Source: Acidobacteriota bacterium
Lineage (GTDB): Bacteria; Acidobacteriota; Terriglobia; UBA7540
Assembly (NCBI GenBank): GCA_003165615.1
Contig: PLWR01000654.1
Coordinates: forward strand, 1-31,820
Direction of reading: 5' to 3'
Length of the DNA: 31,820 nucleotides
In this document: piece by piece, positions 30,632 through 31,820 of the stretch
Layout: every line of letters starts with the position of its first letter
Numbering within the stretch: the stretch's first letter is position 1
Notes under the pieces: model-generated
Database searches by the model: none
Told to the model about the DNA's origin: nothing
The model's input: only the letters and a program-made list of their open reading frames with translations
Made by a program: the position numbers and the translations under genes

Positions 30632-31820
30632 ATGGATAAGGACGGCCTGAGCATTCTGGATAATCGAACCGACACGACTTATGAGGTCCCGTTTCACCAG
30701 GGAACCATCCGCGCCATGGACCTGCGCAAAATCAAGACCGGCCCCGACGACTTTGGCTTGATGACTTACGACCCGGCGTTCATGAACACCGCATCGTGTC
30801 ACAGCGCCGTTACCTTCATCGACGGCGACAAAGGCATTCTGCGCTATCGCGGCTACCCGATTGAACAGTTGGCGGAGAAGTGTACCTTTCTCGAGGTCGC
30901 CTATCTGCTACTGAAGGGCGAGTTGCCGACGGCATCGCAATTGAATGATTGGATCGACAAAATCACTCATCACACCATGCTGCATGAAACCACCAAGAAG
31001 TTTCTGCAGGGGTTCCGCTACGATGCGCACCCCATGGCCATGTTCGTCAGTACGGTATCCGCGCTGGCGACTGTCTATCCGGATTCCCGCAAGGTGCTGG
31101 ATGCGGAATCGCGCGCACTGCAGATTCTGCGCCTCGTAGGCAAAGTACCGACCATCGCCGCGTATTGCTACCGGCACAGTTTGGGTTATCCGTACGTTTA
31201 TCCCGATAACGAACTCGGGTATACGGAAAATATGATGAACATGCTGTGGCGCATGATGGACCGTCGGTACCAGGTAAACCCGGTGCTCGCGCGGGCCCTG
31301 GACGTGCTGTTCATTCTGCACGCCGATCACGAGCAGAACTGCAGCACCAATGTGATGCGCGCGGTGGGAAGTTCGCAGGCGGATCCGTTTCTGGCGACGG
31401 CGGCGTCCGCCGCCGCGTTATCGGGACCGTTGCACGGCGGCGCCAACGAAGAAGTCCTCAAGATGCTGGATGAGATCGGCTCCAAACAAAATGTCCCGGC
31501 ATATATCGAAAAGGTAAAAGCCGGGCAGTTCAAGCTGATGGGATTCGGGCACCGCGTGTATAAGAATTTCGATCCGCGCGCCAGCATCATCAAGTGGTCG
31601 GCCGAGCGGGTGTTCGAAGTGGTGGGCCGCAATCCGAAGCTGGACATCGCGCTGGAGCTCGAGCGGATCGCGCTCGAAGACGAGTACTTCGTGAAGCGCA
31701 AGCTGTATCCCAACGTGGATTTCTATTCGGGCATCATTTATCAGGCGTTGGGTTTTCCCGCAGAGATGTTCACGGTACTTTTCGCCATTGCCCGAACAGC
31801 CGGCTGGCTGGCGCAATGGG
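30632..31820 (+). CDS. gltA: Citrate synthase (partial, runs off the window)
   Basis: 396 codons are visible and the frame is open to the window end, so the C-terminus is missing. It catalyses condensation of oxaloacetate and acetyl-CoA, the entry step of the TCA cycle. The N-terminal region has FIDGDKGILRYRGYPIEQLA, typical of the hexameric gram-negative type. The catalytic His regions are GPLHGGANEEVLKML and GFGHRVYKNFDPRA, and the catalytic Asp lies in YPNVDFYSGIIYQALGFP. The start is ATG with GGAGGAG five bases upstream, the strongest ribosome-binding site in the window beside that of the FecR-like gene. It is a housekeeping gene and marks the border of the polysaccharide locus. Confidence 0.96.
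   Translation, partial: MDKDGLSILDNRTDTTYEVPFHQGTIRAMDLRKIKTGPDDFGLMTYDPAFMNTASCHSAVTFIDGDKGILRYRGYPIEQLAEKCTFLEVAYLLLKGELPTASQLNDWIDKITHHTMLHETTKKFLQGFRYDAHPMAMFVSTVSALATVYPDSRKVLDAESRALQILRLVGKVPTIAAYCYRHSLGYPYVYPDNELGYTENMMNMLWRMMDRRYQVNPVLARALDVLFILHADHEQNCSTNVMRAVGSSQADPFLATAASAAALSGPLHGGANEEVLKMLDEIGSKQNVPAYIEKVKAGQFKLMGFGHRVYKNFDPRASIIKWSAERVFEVVGRNPKLDIALELERIALEDEYFVKRKLYPNVDFYSGIIYQALGFPAEMFTVLFAIARTAGWLAQW

Overview
The window is GC-rich bacterial chromosome, most probably from an Acidobacteriota genome or metagenome bin. This assignment is an inference from the gene style (UpxY/NusG-like antiterminator, Wza, fused Wzc kinase, ExeA-PEGA ATPase, tandem FecR-like protein) and from intergenic repeat families that I associate with that phylum; no marker gene here proves it. 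It holds a nearly complete Wzx/Wzy-type exopolysaccharide (EPS) or capsule locus of about 29 kb, followed by a tRNA-Arg gene and the start of a citrate synthase gene.

Layout. 1-800: a broken short-chain dehydrogenase fragment and nested inverted repeats. 0.8-3.1 kb: control genes, namely a LuxR-type regulator with a degenerate receiver domain, a PilZ protein and a NusG-paralogue antiterminator behind a hairpin-containing leader. 3.2-8.0 kb: outer-membrane export protein, co-polymerase/tyrosine kinase, and a TPR protein with a carbohydrate-binding-like C-terminus. 8.3-14.7 kb: O-antigen-ligase-like protein, flippase, polymerase and a GT4 glycosyltransferase. 14.7-19.1 kb: a repeat-rich segment with a REP-associated tyrosine transposase (RAYT), a GT-C membrane glycosyltransferase with a chimeric N-terminus, and a glycosyltransferase fused in frame to a methyltransferase. 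19.2-25.9 kb: compact heparinase-like lyase, WbuB-like glycosyltransferase, two-domain oxidoreductase and UDP-GlcNAc 2-epimerase. 25.9-30.2 kb: CapD-type remnant, FecR-like protein and, convergently, an ExeA-like ATPase with three PEGA domains.

How the genes work together (inference from families). The epimerase and oxidoreductase would make activated sugars; the glycosyltransferases build a lipid-linked repeat unit, modified by the methyltransferase; the flippase moves it across the inner membrane; the polymerase extends it under control of the Wzc-like kinase; the Wza-like protein exports it; the lyase trims the polymer. PilZ suggests a c-di-GMP input and the UpxY-like factor suggests processive antitermination.

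The most unusual part is 14.7-19.0 kb. Many composite hairpin repeats bounded by GTAG/CTAC surround the RAYT gene, and they enter coding regions: they supply stop codons, C-terminal tails and an in-frame interdomain linker. The TTG start and first 16 codons of the glycosyltransferase at 16963 occur three times (14799, 15506, 16963) with only synonymous differences. One copy is an orphan minigene, one is the N-terminus of an unrelated membrane protein, and one heads the intact glycosyltransferase. This looks like a locus remodelled by REP/RAYT-linked duplication and gene replacement.
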